Source of the DNA: Gymnopilus junonius
Taxonomy: Eukaryota; Basidiomycota; Agaricomycetes; Agaricales; Galerinaceae
DNA length: 64,000 nucleotides
Direction of reading: 5' to 3'
Assembly: GCA_015501075.1 (NCBI GenBank)
Contig: JADNYJ010000016.1
Coordinates: 62,001 to 126,000 of the forward strand
Shown: positions 46,713 to 59,717 of the stretch, piece after piece
Layout: every line of letters starts with the position of its first letter
How positions within the stretch are numbered: the first letter of the stretch is position 1
Made by a program: the position numbers and the translations under genes
Notes under the pieces: model-generated
The model's input: the letters and a program-made list of their open reading frames with translations, nothing else
The model's database searches: none
Told to the model about the DNA's origin: nothing

Positions 46713-48562
46713 ATGCCTGCTGAATATTTTCAGTTTGGTGGATTCCGACCTCAAATTGACTGGTGGGTTATGTTCTACTGCCATTGGCGGATATGCAAAC
46801 ACTTTCTTATTATCTTATTAGGTTCATATCATCAAATCAGCAGCATATTGTCAACGAGAAAGCATTGAATGCAATAGCTGGTCCTGAATCGCTTCTTCGA
46901 CCGAAGGGCAATTCCAACGCACCTGCTGAGGTTGTTTTAGGTGAGTTGCTTTGTTTTGTTGTTCCAGGTTGACCTCTGAACATCAAGTTGGTGGATAGGT
47001 ATTAAACCGCATGGCTCGTCCCATCTGTTGTTGACTACGGACGAAATGCGATTAATTGAAAGGGAGCAAGGCCTGTATTCGAGAGCAAGAAACCCGAGAA
47101 CTTTATATCCTCATGAATTTGAATCCCTTTCGCCGATCTACTTTGAATCAGTAGATGCATTGAAGACGAAACTTTCTGCTTTAAAACCCAAGCTCAACAA
47201 CAGACCGAATGATACCAGTCAGGCTAATCGTGCTTTTGAATCTGGGGGGAAGAATCCATATCGAGGTGCTTTTGAGCATGGGAGGTGCGTTGTTTCCTTA
47301 TATCTTTTCTTCCTCTAATGCAAGCTCTTTGGTAGAGTAATTTTTGGCGTCTTGAACAATACCATTCAACCTCATAAATACTCCTTGGATGATTTACCTT
47401 GGACACGGGGTCTTCGTGTTTGCTCCTTCGTTTTTAATACCAAAGGTCTTGACCACCGTACTACGGAACAGAAATTGAATAACCCTATTGTACTCGATGT
47501 TGGCTTCTGTGAGGCCCAGCTGCCCTCTTTTGAGCCCATCTACAGCACGGCAAGGCATGTTGTGAATCACAGAAACAGGACGTTGACTGCAGGAAAGGAA
47601 AGACCGAAGAAGGTGAAGAATGTTCTGTTTTACCCTCTTCAATGCTTGGCAATAACTTGCTTCGAAGCCATTCAGCCACGGCTCTTCTGAAGAGGTGGAA
47701 GATAGTGAGATGCCAGCACGGGTCCAGGAATTCTTCAAGGATTATACCAGATCGACAGAACAGCCCATGATTCTTCTAGTATTTGATAAAGATCTAACAA
47801 TGAAATACCTTGGCAAAATGGGAGTCTATGCTGAACATTGGCAGGCTGGGTTAAAAAATTTGCTTATGCCTCAGAGCATCCGGGTATGCATTGCTGATTT
47901 GGGGTATAGTTCTCACTGAAGTTTTAACAGGACAGGAGCAATGCTACCAGCTCAAGCTCGCGACCTCGTTCGACATCTCCCCGAGCATTTCAATCAAATA
48001 GAATGAATGAACGATACGATGATACCTATATATCATCTTTCTCCAGGAGTGTGACCGGGGCCCGACAATATGACCCTGTTTTTGTACTCGATGTGAAGCA
48101 ACTGTTTGTCAAACTTATGGAAACAGACCAAATCAAGGACGTTGTCGATGTTGGCTACCGCTTTGGCCTGACAGATTCAGATTGGTACTGTGCGGGCGAT
48201 GAGGCCGTGTACGTGCCAGCCTTTTATGAGCTCTTGCCGCCTGCTCAATTCTGCTCATTTTCTTCTTTATTCTTAGCCTGCTTATCGATATATGGAAATC
48301 GATGGTTTCGGGATTATCAATAGATGAGCAGCGGCGGAAGCGCGCTGGAAGCCAGGCTTCACTGCCCCACACACAAATGCCAGGCCCTTCCACTGCGCAG
48401 ACGCACCTACCCTCGGCCTCCTCGGGATCTGATGATGAGCAGGATCCCAATGACATCGTCGCTCAGCCTCAGGCTGCACAGCGATCAACATCGAATTCCG
48501 GTCCAGGGGATAACTGGGATGAGTCCGACTATGATACCAATAGTTCATCTGACGACGATTAG
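46713..48562 (+). CDS. Gfd2/YDR514C-like RNase H-fold protein
   Basis: The start is MPAEYFQFGGFRPQIDWWV. A 56-nt intron (46822-46877, weak GTTCAT donor) restores the frame to AGPESLLRPKGNSNAPAEVV. Then come GIKPHGSSHLLLTTDEMRLI, RTLYPHEFESLSPIYFESVD and DLPWTRGLRVCSFVFNT. The RNase H-like core has PIVLDVGFCEAQLPSF (the first acidic position), MILLVFDKDLTMKYLGKMGV, a Ser/Arg-rich insert (SSSSRPRSTSP), VFVLDVKQLFVKLMETDQ, WYCAGDEAV and LLIDIWKSMVSG, with a disordered acidic tail ending SSSDDD. This matches the fungal Gfd2/YDR514C-like family, also related to QDE-2-interacting proteins, with a predicted nuclease fold; activity is not shown. Confidence 0.8.
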
Positions 48563-48820
48563 CTGTGGTTGGGAAGGAAGAAAGGAGGTGAATGCTAAAT
48601 ATAAGACAGATGTGGCTGTACATGTGAAATTACAATAACGGGTTGTCTTGCTCGTGCCCTCAACGTTCTCAGCCTGTCATCATCATGGAAGCCATCACGC
48701 AGCCTTCATATTATTATCCTATAATAATGCACGTAAACAACAACAGCATTGTTACTTGACTAATACTGCCACTTTCTTCTCCTCCCGCCCTAATCTAAGC
48801 TCGCTGTCTCCTCCAGCGCG

Positions 48821-51685
48821 ATGGAGTCGAATGTGGTGACTTCGGACGACACACATTTGTCTAATGACCGCTTCAACAGCTCTACTCCGAGCTCAGCGAC
48901 GTTCAGGCAATCAGTACACATGATTCCGTCTCCAGGTTCAGAAGGAAAGCCGCCGAAGCGTTTTGTGAATTTAAGCTTCCTGCCTCTTTCAAAAAATATT
49001 CGCTGATCCATTTTGTGGTCATGGCAGGAACCTCTAGTTATGACTCTACCGTCGGTTGTTAGCACTCCTCTATTGATGCTACTGCTGGGCGTGGGCTTGG
49101 AAGTCGCGATTGCTATTTCCAACGGCAATAATGGTGTGTTACTTTTGCCTGCTTCCCATCTACCATGATCACTCACACGACCTTCCAGGCTTCAGTGTTC
49201 CTCAAAGTAACGTATTTGATGTTTTTGGCAACGTATCGGCACAATTCTTAGCGGTGAATCTCAATCATTGATTGTTGGTGGCGTTGCCTGAACTTCGTTT
49301 CTAGTCGTTCTTCCCAACCGTGTAAGGAAAAGGTCCGTTCTAAGAAAGGAACCGCTAACTCTTTTCACAGTCTTATATTGCCATTTGCTTTTGCCTGGAG
49401 AGAGTTGGACTGGAACATTCGATGGTATCAGGTGCGATTGCGCTCTATCCATTTCCTATACTTCCTGTCTTATTAACTTTTCCCTGAAAGCCATACCTTG
49501 TTTTACTGAAGGGTTACGCCAAGGCAGAGACAAGCTTGCTTCTGGATTATGTGCGTTGCATCTTTTCCATCGCTGTATGGTGCTAACGTGCTCCATTTCA
49601 GGTTGAATTAGGGTATTGTCTTTCTTTCTGCGCCTGACTAACGACAATTGACTAAGTTTCTTCAGGCCATTCTTATCTTTATTCCGTGCCAAGCAGTACA
49701 AGCATCATGTAGTATTTTGGTCCTCGTTCACGGCTTGTTTGACCTACCTTTTCCAGCCTCTCAGTACTCATTTTCCTGTTTTCCATGACTCGCTCCAACT
49801 GATACCATTCTCTGATAGCCGGCTCAATCTTTCAAATCAGATATGCGCCTCAAACAAGCAGTAAGGTTCCTCAATACTGCTCTTCCTACATAATTTTGCT
49901 CAAGTTTCTTCATTCTGCTTTCAGCATGGCCTGTGACCAGCCTTCAGACCGTAGGGCTTGCACCGGACGTATCCGACCTGAGCATATTTGTGGCCTCAGC
50001 TGGATACGTGGATGCCTCTGTACTCTACAATCTCACGGATCCGCCATTTGTTGATAAGGGCTGGGCAACAGCGGCGATTGCTGTGAGCCTTTTTTCTTCG
50101 TTCCTTCCTTTGTTGCTGCTGATGGCGATGTACAGTTCCCTGTGAACCCCTTCCTGAATGGAAGCATGAGTGTCGATACAGCTGGTATTGAAACGACCGT
50201 AAACTGCTCAAACCCATCTGAGCAGCCTACACTTACCCCTGTGGGCACCAGCACGACATTAAACTTGACTTCTAAGTCTGTTGATGGATGCATACATTCC
50301 TTGACGTTTGACCCATCCGTGAGTATCAATCCGTCAACCTTCTATCCTCTAATCATGTACATGGCCGTTAGGTGGCAACCCAACAATATGGTGTCGACGC
50401 CGTACCGTGCCCTGGAAATGCTTCAGCTTTGAATCGACAGTCTCAACCAGTGATGTTTTGGTTCGTCTAAGATTCACCAGTTCTGCCCGCGGTTGCTATG
50501 TAACTAACCTGTCCGAAACCACAGGTACTTCCACTTCAGGGGAGACAACAATGCATCAGAGGTAAAAACTGTCTTTTGCACACCTACCCTCGCTGGCTCT
50601 CAGGTGCGGGTCTTCGCAAACCTCAACAACGGTCAAGTCATCAACGTCACCAAAGTCGGCGAGTTGGAGCAAGATAACAATGTGACTGGTTTTGGTGGTC
50701 TGTCAGTTGCTCCGGTTTCCAATGGGTAGGTGCAACTAATTTGAACGCTGTCACTCCATTGCTGACGCGTGTTGTTTTATAGAGTTGTTTTCGACCCTAC
50801 GACGAATCCGTTCATCGATGCCCGCGCTAATGCGACTAATTCCATCGTTCCCGGCGCCATATTTAGGGCGGCATTGCAGAAGCCAGATGGTCCGCAGTCG
50901 ACGTTTGATCTGGCGAATGGCTTTTTGGACTGGACAAGTACTCTTTATGTGAGATTTTTCTCTTTTTTTCTATTTCCTTGATTCATGTTGTTGACGAGTC
51001 ATTTTTCAATACACTTTCAGACCCGTCACCTTTCCAGTGTGGCAAAATCATTATACTTTGTCAACCAAAATTCAGCCCTCAATGCTAACGTGGTGTCTCT
51101 CCTTCCTCGTCTTGTCATAGAGTAAGTTTGCCTATTACGTTAGTTGATACTTTGCAGTAAACTGATCCGGCTACAATTGATAGTCCACTACCTGCCCATG
51201 TTCTCGCACTCCTAATGATCATGACGGGCGTCATCGGCGTCTTCATCCATGTTATCAACCGACGGAAGCGCAAGAAACTCCTGCTCGCCACACCGCCAGG
51301 TACCATCGCCTCCATTGTCGCTCTCACTGCCCGATCAGGGTTTGGCGAGCTCCTCCTGCCCTATGACGATGAGAAGACGCTGGAGAAGAAGCTGGAAGGG
51401 CTCAGGTTTAGACTGGATCGACGGACGGGGGCGATTGTGGCGGAGGATGAGGTTGAGCCTCTGGAAGGAGTGTCGGTGGGTCCGGACGATGCAACGCTTT
51501 CGCTATTGGGGAATAGGAGGCGGAAGGGAGATGAAAGTAACAGGGAGGTAGAGACGGCCATGTCGGCGCATGCTTCGTCGTATCTTGCATATCAGGCTGC
51601 TTCGGGCGTGCTTCCTTGGGAACGATCATGGGCTCCAGGACCTTCGGGTACACCTCCACCTTCGAAAACAGAATATGTTCCATGA
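48821..51685 (+). CDS. DUF3433-like multi-pass membrane protein
   Basis: A gene of more than ten exons. It begins MESNVVTSDDTHLSN; a 62-nt intron removes the in-frame TGA near 49003 and joins KPPKRF to EPLVMTLPSV. Membrane segments include STPLLMLLLGVGLEVAIAIS and HVLALLMIMTGVIGVFIHV. Family-type motifs are LILPFAFAWRELDWNIRWYQ, PYLVLLKGYAKAETSLLLDY and HHVVFWSSFTACLTYLFQPL. A long extracellular part follows with many N-glycosylation sites and paired cysteines. The cytosolic tail runs from NRRKRKKLLLATPPGTIASI to PPPSKTEYVP. Function is unknown. The last 196 bp lie in the right arm of the inverted duplication and are copied at 36063-36258. Confidence 0.8.
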
Positions 51686-54418
51686 TCTGCAACGTACTCT
51701 TTTCTCCACATTTGCATGTTTTCTCAGACAGTTATATTTCGATTTTCATGACGTTCTTCGAGAACTTTTTCAATGGACAGACTTTGCTACCAATTTGTTA
51801 ACAGTAGGAACACAAAATTCAACGAGCACTGCTGCATTATTGTACATCTAGTTATAAAATTCATCAAGGACATTTACTATTGAAGTCCACTGGTCTTGCC
51901 CATGGTAAATTTTGTCTAGCACGCAACTTCCGAAGTGAGTTTCTTATATCTTGGACTAATAAGTATCGAAATAAACGAGGCTCGAGCAAAGCGCAACATT
52001 GAGTTAATCAAACACAGGAAATATGATTGATATCCAAGTACATAATTGCAATTAGAAACTAAAAATAAGAAAAATGTGGATTTAGAGACTTGAGGCCCAT
52101 ATCTATCAGAACAATAGACTGAGGCACCCAAGCCCAGCCCCGGGCCCGACAACAAGGGAGCACAAAGAGAGACAGGCCTCTCTGCCCCCAGGGAAAAAGT
52201 GGAACTGCCCCACTGCGAGAGATATCTCGCAATAGTTAAGTTCCGTGCGAAAGAAAAAAATAGTACATAGGGTAAGAATAAAAATGACTTTGATTGTGCC
52301 ATCTCCCTAGACGGTCAAGTTTGATTTTGCATTATGGTATGGTATAGAGTAGAAATGTTCAGGCTCTTGAAGTGAAGAGGGTCAGATAGTGTTACTCCTG
52401 ACCGACATCGAATGTCTGGCGAGTTAATCCTTAAAATGCTGTTGAGGGGTTAGTTGTCGGGTTCTAATACGTCTAAAGAAAAGAACAGAAAGAACATCAA
52501 TTAATGAGGAACATGGCAATGAAGAGAAAAACTCACGGGAAATGCAATGCAATGCCGCTTGTGAACGTCCTGGACAAGATCAGGGATTTTACACAGGTCG
52601 CCCGCAAGGATAGAGGGGCCTGATAGGTAGGTAGATCAATCGTCCAGAATGTCCAAATGTGCTTTAATGGGACCACTCAGCACCCGACATGACTGAGTCG
52701 CCCCTGGCCACAGGCCCGCCGTAACGGTGCACCAAGAGAGTCAAGGCTGAGGCCATCTACTACCAACGACGCGTGGTAGCAGCCAACCTGCCGACAGGCC
52801 CTCTTCCCAAAAAGTCGAATATTGGAGGAAGGGGGTATAAAATAATGCTGCAGTCTAGAGGGAGAAGATAGTCAACAATGGTGAATAAGTATATATAACA
52901 CGTAAAACGAACATACAAGTCAGAAAGGAAGATTCGTAAAAAATGTTACTACTAAGCGCAAGACAACGGTGTCGGTTGATGAGGAACAAAACAAGCATCA
53001 GAAGAGCATACTCTGCGTTTTGAATCCCGAATGACTCGCCGTTTGGCCAGTCAGTCGAGAAAGTCTATTGCCGGATTCGCTGGTCTTTTAAGCGCAATGG
53101 ATGACATCTGATTCACTTTACCGTTTAGTAGGCAGCTCATCATCCATAACGCCCAAGGGTCTCACGAGCTGCCACCCAGCCCACAGGCAGTGGAGGCATA
53201 CTGTGGACAGGGATCTGCCGCCAGAAGAGAGAGATCTGATAGAGTTTACGCAGGTCATCAATCACGCCCAAGGCGAACCAGAGAGGAAAAGAGAATGGAC
53301 CCGAAGGCGTGGCATAGACTATAACTGAACATGAGAAAGCGTCAAGCGATGAGGGAGACAACAGTCATAAAGAGCTTAACTTTCATGGTGATATCTAGTT
53401 GCCAGCGATACACTTGAAAAAGTCGGCAACGCTGGCATGTTGAGCGTGACGGAAATGGCATCTGGAAAGCTTTACACAGGTCATCCTCACGATAGAGGAG
53501 CCTAATAGGTAGGTGGATCAACCATCCGCCACGCCCAAGAAAAGGCCTGAAGGCGTGGTACAGATTACTGTTGAAGATGAAATGACCCTCAGTTAATGAG
53601 GAAGATGATAGATATAAGAAGAGCTCACTCTTCTGATAAATGCCCAAGTGATCTACCGACCATTGAAGGAACAACTGATGGCGACGCAATCGAACGCCAT
53701 GAGAATCAAGCCACCAGAGATTGCGGAACGTCTCTTGGGGAGAACGCCTCAAGGGTAGAAGATGGAGGGCAGAAAGAAGGTCGGAATGAAGACGCTGACA
53801 AGGAAATGGATGGCCTTTTATAAGCGGCCATGAGCCGTTGTACCCGTTATGGCGAGATCTCGATCATATTATTGTGCCGTGGAAACGCACTCTATGCTTC
53901 TCAAATGACTGTCAATTATGAAGAACACAACCACCGCGTGTCTGGCCATGTGAACAGTGTGGCTATATCCAGGCCTAATTCACGTTAATTTGTGGGCGCA
54001 TTCTGACAGGAAATTCGAACTTGCGATTGATGGATAGCAGATATTTGTTCTCCGCTCACACACAAAAGGCTTGGAACGGCCGATGTCCACGCAGGATCAG
54101 AGAAACGGCAGAAAGAAAAATAAGCAAGTCAGAGCCAGTTACAATTGCCAGGATGTCGAAGGTAGACGGCGGAAACAAAACGCGGTCTTTGTCACGGTAG
54201 TCCTGTTATCATGATGCCACGTGAAGTTATGAGCGCGCGGTGTGACAATTTGGAACCGACAACTTTTCACTCAACAGTCACCTTGCAATTAAATTTGAAC
54301 GAAAGACCTTCAGACACCCTGCCTACTCCATACGAGAGCGATCCATCCAAGTCGTTCAGGGGAAGCGAAGTTAGATCAGGCCGCTTTCTTGGCCAGCTGA
54401 ACTTTGCCATTGAAGGAG
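51490..54418 (-). repeat. Inverted segmental duplication, right arm (2.93 kb)
   Basis: The reverse complement of 33331-36258. This arm is contiguous with the DUF3433-like gene whose 3' end it contains, so it is the probable source. Apart from that gene end, I find no convincing coding region; the 128-residue open frame at 51916-52302 (minus strand) has no family resemblance. Confidence 0.93.
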
Positions 54419-55504
54419 GACATCTTGTCGCCATCTCACTCAACTGCTCTGAATTGGATCATTGCTTCTGCCCTAGGCATCATCCCCGCATTAGCTCCCG
54501 AGGAACATGACACTCTAGCCCCATCCCCCATGCGCAGGCTCTAATCCACGTATTTTCAAGACATCGCCTTGGGACCCAAAAGTGACTCTGCAGCCGCCAA
54601 GCTGCTGGTAATGACTCCAGTGTTGCCCTCAAGAATTCCAAGATAATTAGAAATACGAGTCTTCTATATTGACCGAGATCTGGCAATCCCCGCCTAGACT
54701 CTGTGCTCGAAGATTCTCCTTAAATAATCTATATGGTCGCTCTCAGCCCCCCCAAATCCACATCATCGACCTCGTGTTCCTAGTCTCCTTCCAATTTGAG
54801 CCAGCTCGTTCCGTCGCCAAGGTCTTGTCTTGTCACATATCGAAGGATGGTTTTTATGCTCCCCTAGGCTGATCCGATTTTTCGTGCAGCAACGAGACGC
54901 GTTTTTCGTGGCCATGCCCTCGGCCAATAGTAGTATGAGGTCGGTCTGAACCCACTTTTTCTTCCTAGAATTTTTCACTGACCGCAGGAACTTTAGCTTT
55001 AGTTCAAGGGAGAAATGCATACTGTGAATGCGATTCATGCATTATTGTCACAAGTGGGCCTTCTGTAGTCGATTCCAATCAAGCTGTTGGCAAATTTCCT
55101 TTACAGTGCACTCGACATGCGGAACGTTTTCGCCCATTTAACGTCCCGACGGTCTCAAGGTTTATCCAAACATTTATGTTTACTGCTTGTCAGTCTTTTG
55201 GGCTTGGTTTTAATCCCTTCGCTGTACAGGAAACCCACAGCGAAACACCCTTTCCTTTCCGATATCTATGGTGAAGGAAGTTTTGAATGGCCGCTATTCA
55301 AATTTATTATTATCTTTTTTTCTCTTCCCCTGATTTACATAGTCTGAGTCTATCTGGCATATTTTTTCGGTGTCCTCGTTCTTCCCGTTCACTTCAAGTC
55401 AGAATAAATTGGAATATAAATGTATTCGAAGCTCAGCCAATCTATTAAGGCAAGTGAATTAATTACTTACGTATTTAATGAGTCGGTGCTCACTCTCGGT
55501 TCTC
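54419..55504. other. Intergenic, nothing firm
   Basis: Directly after the arm a frame reads NWIIASALGIIPALAPEEHD before a stop, which could be a stranded C-terminus of a gene cut by the duplication border. Otherwise I see nothing. Confidence 0.3.
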
Positions 55505-56018
55505 TCATACGCAGAGCAGCAGGTCGCCCTTATTCGCGTCTTGGCCTATGCCTTTATGGGCGACAACACCGCAGTAGTCCTTGTTAGGAGACGTAAAGAT
55601 ACCACGAGCAGCACCAGGATCATCCTTGGGCTTGCTGTCAGCATTGTACAAGTGTCCATCTGCGAACACGGGAAATTCGAGGAGTATAACGCCGCTCGCC
55701 AAGTTGTTGCACTTTGGATTGGGCCACTGAATTTTCTTCGCATTCGTGAACTGATGCGGGTAACCGCTCTTTGTTCCCCCGTTGGTCAACGGCGCAGCGT
55801 GGATGTTTCCTTCGGCCTTTTGGTTGCTGATTTGGAAGCTCCCTCCTTTTACTGCTGTATTTCTGCATGTAACGAACTGGTCAACAAGGAAACTTGTGAG
55901 TTGCGTATTCAAGGACAACCAATCCGCAACTACTTACAGTATCACGGCGTTCAAGAGATGCACCTAGGGCAATACTGGCGGCTGTCAGCATAAAGAGGCA
56001 TGCCCTAATAGAAATCAT
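55505..56018 (-). CDS. Secreted guanyl-specific ribonuclease (T1/N1 family)
   Basis: Two exons, 55938-56018 and 55505-55876, give 150 residues. The start MISIRACLFMLTAASIALG is a signal peptide, followed by ASLERRD, a likely propeptide with a dibasic site. The mature part has FVTCRNTAVKGG, GYPHQF with the His equivalent to T1 His40, LLEFPVF with Glu58, DPGAARGIF with Arg77, and CGVVAHKGIG with His92, ending LLLCV. All four catalytic residues are in place, so activity is expected. RNase T1 enzymes cleave RNA 3' of guanosine and are secreted for nutrition or antagonism. The acceptor at GACCAG keeps frame; the alternative CACAAG acceptor does not. The mature domain is slightly longer than T1. 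Confidence 0.85.
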
Positions 56019-56552
56019 GTTTTTCGGAAAGAATCTTGAGATTTGAAGACGTCCTCTGAGGATAATGAAGTTGAAGGATTTACTACACGCCTTTTATCCC
56101 TTTAAAGATAAATCCTTTTTCCATATCTTTGCAAACCGCAGAGTACCACAAATGGGATGGCTTTCCAATATTCAGTGGTTGTTGAGAACATCAAAATGTT
56201 TGGAAGAGTTCGGACGGCAAGCCCAATTTAGAGTAACTTCGAGCGTTTTAGACTTGTATTTGCGCTGAATGGACAGCTCTACTCTAGGCAGCACGGGTCA
56301 CGCTAGCAGCTTAGCAAGACCGAGACCGGAACTGTTGCGGCATTGGATTGCTTTGGACTGGAGAAGAATTCTTTAGTTCATACAATGTCACTTTTCGGTC
56401 GTTGCAGATGTATCCTATTTCAACGCCAAGCTACATAGAGTATACGACGGGACGCGATATTCTGGGAACTTCTGGCAATTCTACCCTTCCATGCAATACT
56501 GAGACTTGACACGCTTAAAGGGCCGAACTCTACGGCTCTTCTTCCAACCACC

Positions 56553-57521
56553 ATGAATGATTCGACGCCACCTCTCAATCTCGTCCTGCATACTCCAGAC
56601 GGCGATGAGCCTTGGGTCATTAATCAAAAAATATTTGACATCCTCATCGCATCTCTCCAATCTGTCACAGCACTCTCGGCGACGGACACCGCAAAGGCTA
56701 TTGACCAGCTCTTTCCGTTGAACCGTCCAAGGGACGGTGATAAAGAAAACGAAGAGCCTGCCAGTTTTCTTTTTGAGATGTGGGGAGTTGTCATTGACGT
56801 CGCACAGCAACTCCCATGGAAAGACACTCGACAGGATAGGCTAGTGGATATTATCCGAGCTCTGAAGGACTTACCCGAATCTAAAGCCATTCAAATGAAT
56901 TCATGGGGTGAACTAGAGGTTTGGGCAGATTTGCCACTTCTCGGCCCAGTCATGACCGAAACTTGCTATGGTTTGTTACCCTTCAAGATGTTATTCGTTT
57001 AACGACCCACTACCATTACTGTAGGAATAAATTTGGACGACACATCTTTCAAACAAAAAATCATCCGTGCTCGCCAACAGAACTTTGTAGCATTTGCGGC
57101 GCGTCTCACCAAGAGCAATCTCGCTGATCGAGCACACCATCATGCCATTCAAGATTTCCGGGAAGCATTGGAGGAAGAGCCTGACCCACGAGCCAGAGCG
57201 TATCTTCAACAGGGCCCTCGACTGGATACATACGTTCCTTTAGCAGCAGCGTGGACCCTTTTTGCAGGGGGCATTGTCTTTGCGCACTGCCGTGTGTCAG
57301 GATCAGGAGACAACACTGACGTTCGCGATCGTACTAGTCGGGATGGAGGAAAGAACTGGAAAGGGGCGAACGGATTTTCAGTTGAACGCTGGAACTTCTG
57401 GAAAAAAAGATTCGGCGAGATAAAAGGGCACAATCAGGCCAGCGAAGAAACCAGAGGGCTGGCCGCTGAGGCACAAGGAGCTATGCGCAGAATCGAGACC
57501 GAAGTGTTGGACGTTCGATGA
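56553..57521 (+). CDS. DUF3632 family protein
   Basis: Two exons, 56553-56970 and 57025-57521, give 304 residues. The first half has PWVINQKIFDILIASLQSVT and FLFEMWGVVIDVAQQLPWKD followed by RLVDIIRALKDLPESKAI. After the intron come WADLPLLGPVMTETCYGINL, NFVAFAARLTKSNLADRAHH and TYVPLAAAWTLFAGGIVFAH, with a polar helical C-terminus. The W.DLP.LG..M.E motif and the AAAWT..AG segment mark the fungal DUF3632 family of unknown function. The frame is intact and no signal peptide is present. Confidence 0.8.
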
Positions 57522-58052
57522 ACAGTGACTCTTCATTATTTCGGGATTTAACGATACGAGTAGCTCGAGTAATGTGGAGACCATTCGGACGTATTCTGCA
57601 GAGGTTCCTGAAAAACTCGATGGCAATAAAGAGAATGAAACGCCAGATCTTCAGAGCTAAGAAAGTTGTCAAATTTCCGAGTTGAATGTTGAATGCAAAT
57701 CGATCCGACCGTCCCAACCCTGCTTATCACGTGACCACAATTGACTTGCACCAGCTCTAATGTCAACAACTTGAATTCGGACTTCCAAGTTAATGTCATT
57801 ATTGGGCAATGAACTGGAACTTAACAAACGTTCTTAGGAACTCCACTTCAGGTCGTTCTGCGTGTCCGCCGTACTAGTAGAACCTCGTTGGCTTCAAGTT
57901 CAAATGTATACTGAAGCTTAGCAACTTGAAGAGTCTGTAATTCATCTATTTACCGCTTCTCCCCCTTTCCTACTCTTAGACTGGACATGGAACAAATACA
58001 CTATCGTCTACTTGTTCTCAGCTGATCTTCTGCCCTTTCTTCTCTCCCCCAG
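57522..58052. other. Intergenic
   Basis: I see no gene. A TCACGTGACC motif lies near 57728-57737 and could be a bHLH-factor site. Confidence 0.35.
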
Positions 58053-58980
58053 ATGCCAGTGTTTGATTTTTCCCTGGGAAAGAATGATTCATGGGCTCAT
58101 GGATCCCATTACGCTCTCTGGTCCAAGGGCCAAGAAGCATGTTTCAAGGAACTCAATGAGGTGAAATACTTGCCACCATTTCTTGAAGCCAGAAGTAGCC
58201 CCAGGCAAGTTATAGCTCGGGAGGAATACAATTAGCTCTGGGAAGAGGTCCAAGAATACTTATGTGGTTTATTCCAACGATTTTCATCAAGGAATGGTCA
58301 TTTGGGGTCATCCCGGAATAGGTATGACAACGCATATCTTGTTTTCCAAGAGACTGAATATTTGCTCAGGAAAAAGCTTCTTTCTTCGATATGCTCTGGG
58401 TCGCGCTCTGGTGGTAGGCCGACAAGTCATCTCGTGCGAACAACCTGACTACCTCCTATGCATCGGCAGGGACTTCGTAACCTCTAATTGACCTGGCTAC
58501 TATGGTCCTTTAGAGATTTACAGGTTCGTAGGACCCAGTCCAAAGGAGTACTCTGCAACAATTCTCAAAGCAGGAGATCCAGTCTTTGATTTCAAGCTGT
58601 CAACACGTGAAGTTTTCGTCCAAAGCCTTGACTACCTCATGAATGAGATGGATAACCTCCTCGACTTGATTTTCATCAATTGTGCTATCCATTCAGGCGG
58701 CACGACAACGAGTCTATGAACGAATGTCTATCTCTGGAGATTAGGTACATCGCCAATCAATTCTCAGCCGAAGCCTTTTTAGAGCGTTTTAAGTGCTCAA
58801 TCTGGAGAAGCAGAAGGAATTTTGCAAATCCTTCTTCTCCCGTTATTACCACTGGTACAACCATCCCAATATCGACGGGTCGGCCTATGAGATTCTTGGG
58901 GTCCGATTTCTCTCTCTCGAATCCCCCGTGATGCTCCTTCAAATTCCGGGTATTTCGATAGACTTTTGGTCTTCATAATT
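58053..58980 (+). pseudogene. Decayed P-loop gene of an Agaricomycete-expanded family
   Basis: Fragments in different frames include MPVFDFSLGKNDSWAHG, YSNDFHQGMVIWGHPGIGMT and YALGRALVVGRQVI. VIWGHPGIG.(T/S) followed by a hydrophobic helix is the Walker A region of a protein group common in mushroom genomes; I recall it as P-loop NTPase-like hypothetical proteins. Here the catalytic lysine after GHPGIG is Met, and further stops follow. Later fragments, SLEIRYIANQFSAEAFLERF and HPNIDGSAYEILGV, fit the C-terminal part. Confidence 0.5.
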
Positions 58981-59717
58981 CTTTAAATGCGATCTACCCA
59001 TCCAGCCTTTCCGGACCTCTTGTGGATAGCACCGCTAGATTTTCCATCGATGCCATTGCCATCGCTAATGGAGGCTAGCGTATCTCATTATTCCAGATGG
59101 CGCTTCACGAACACCCAATCGAGCTAGAGGATCATGCAAGTTGATCAAACGATTGGTCGGAATGTCCATAAGGCGAGCTGGAAGCTCCTTTTTGTCGTGC
59201 CAACGGGCTCTGTAGCAAGCGCAGGAAAATCACGTCAGTGGTGATGCAATAACAGTGACCAGTCCGACTTTGATATACCAGGCCTTCTTTCTTAGTGGAA
59301 AAGAAAGTGACGGGTCTAGCAGTTAGGCGACTTACTAGTTTGAATGCTTACCGCTCATGAAATATTTTTACCACAGAAGGAATTCGAGGACGACCAAATG
59401 AATGGACTAAACCACCCATGGTCAATAAGAGTCTTCATACAAATACATGGCTACGATAATAATACTAATACAAACAACGAACAACGATAACACTACATAC
59501 AACGGGAAAATATACGATGTAGAAAAATCTATGGATACAAAACTAGCTTGTGACTGTTCTATTGAATTGGTATACGAAATATGCAATGATTACGATGCCG
59601 ATGAGGATTATATTTAATATGCTTTACTTTTCAACAAAACGTCTACGACGAAAACAATACAAATGTGACGTGAATCTAGTGCAAAAGTTCCTCCTTCAGA
59701 AATAATGAAAATTTTAT
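58981..59717. other. Intergenic, 3' side of URA2
   Basis: AT-rich sequence with no supported gene. It probably contains the URA2 3' untranslated region and polyadenylation signals. Confidence 0.4.

Noticed and set aside
46800..46880. Apparent frameshift at the 5' end of the Gfd2-like gene
   Set aside because: A 56-nt intron (46822-46877) joins the two frames in phase, so no mutation is needed.
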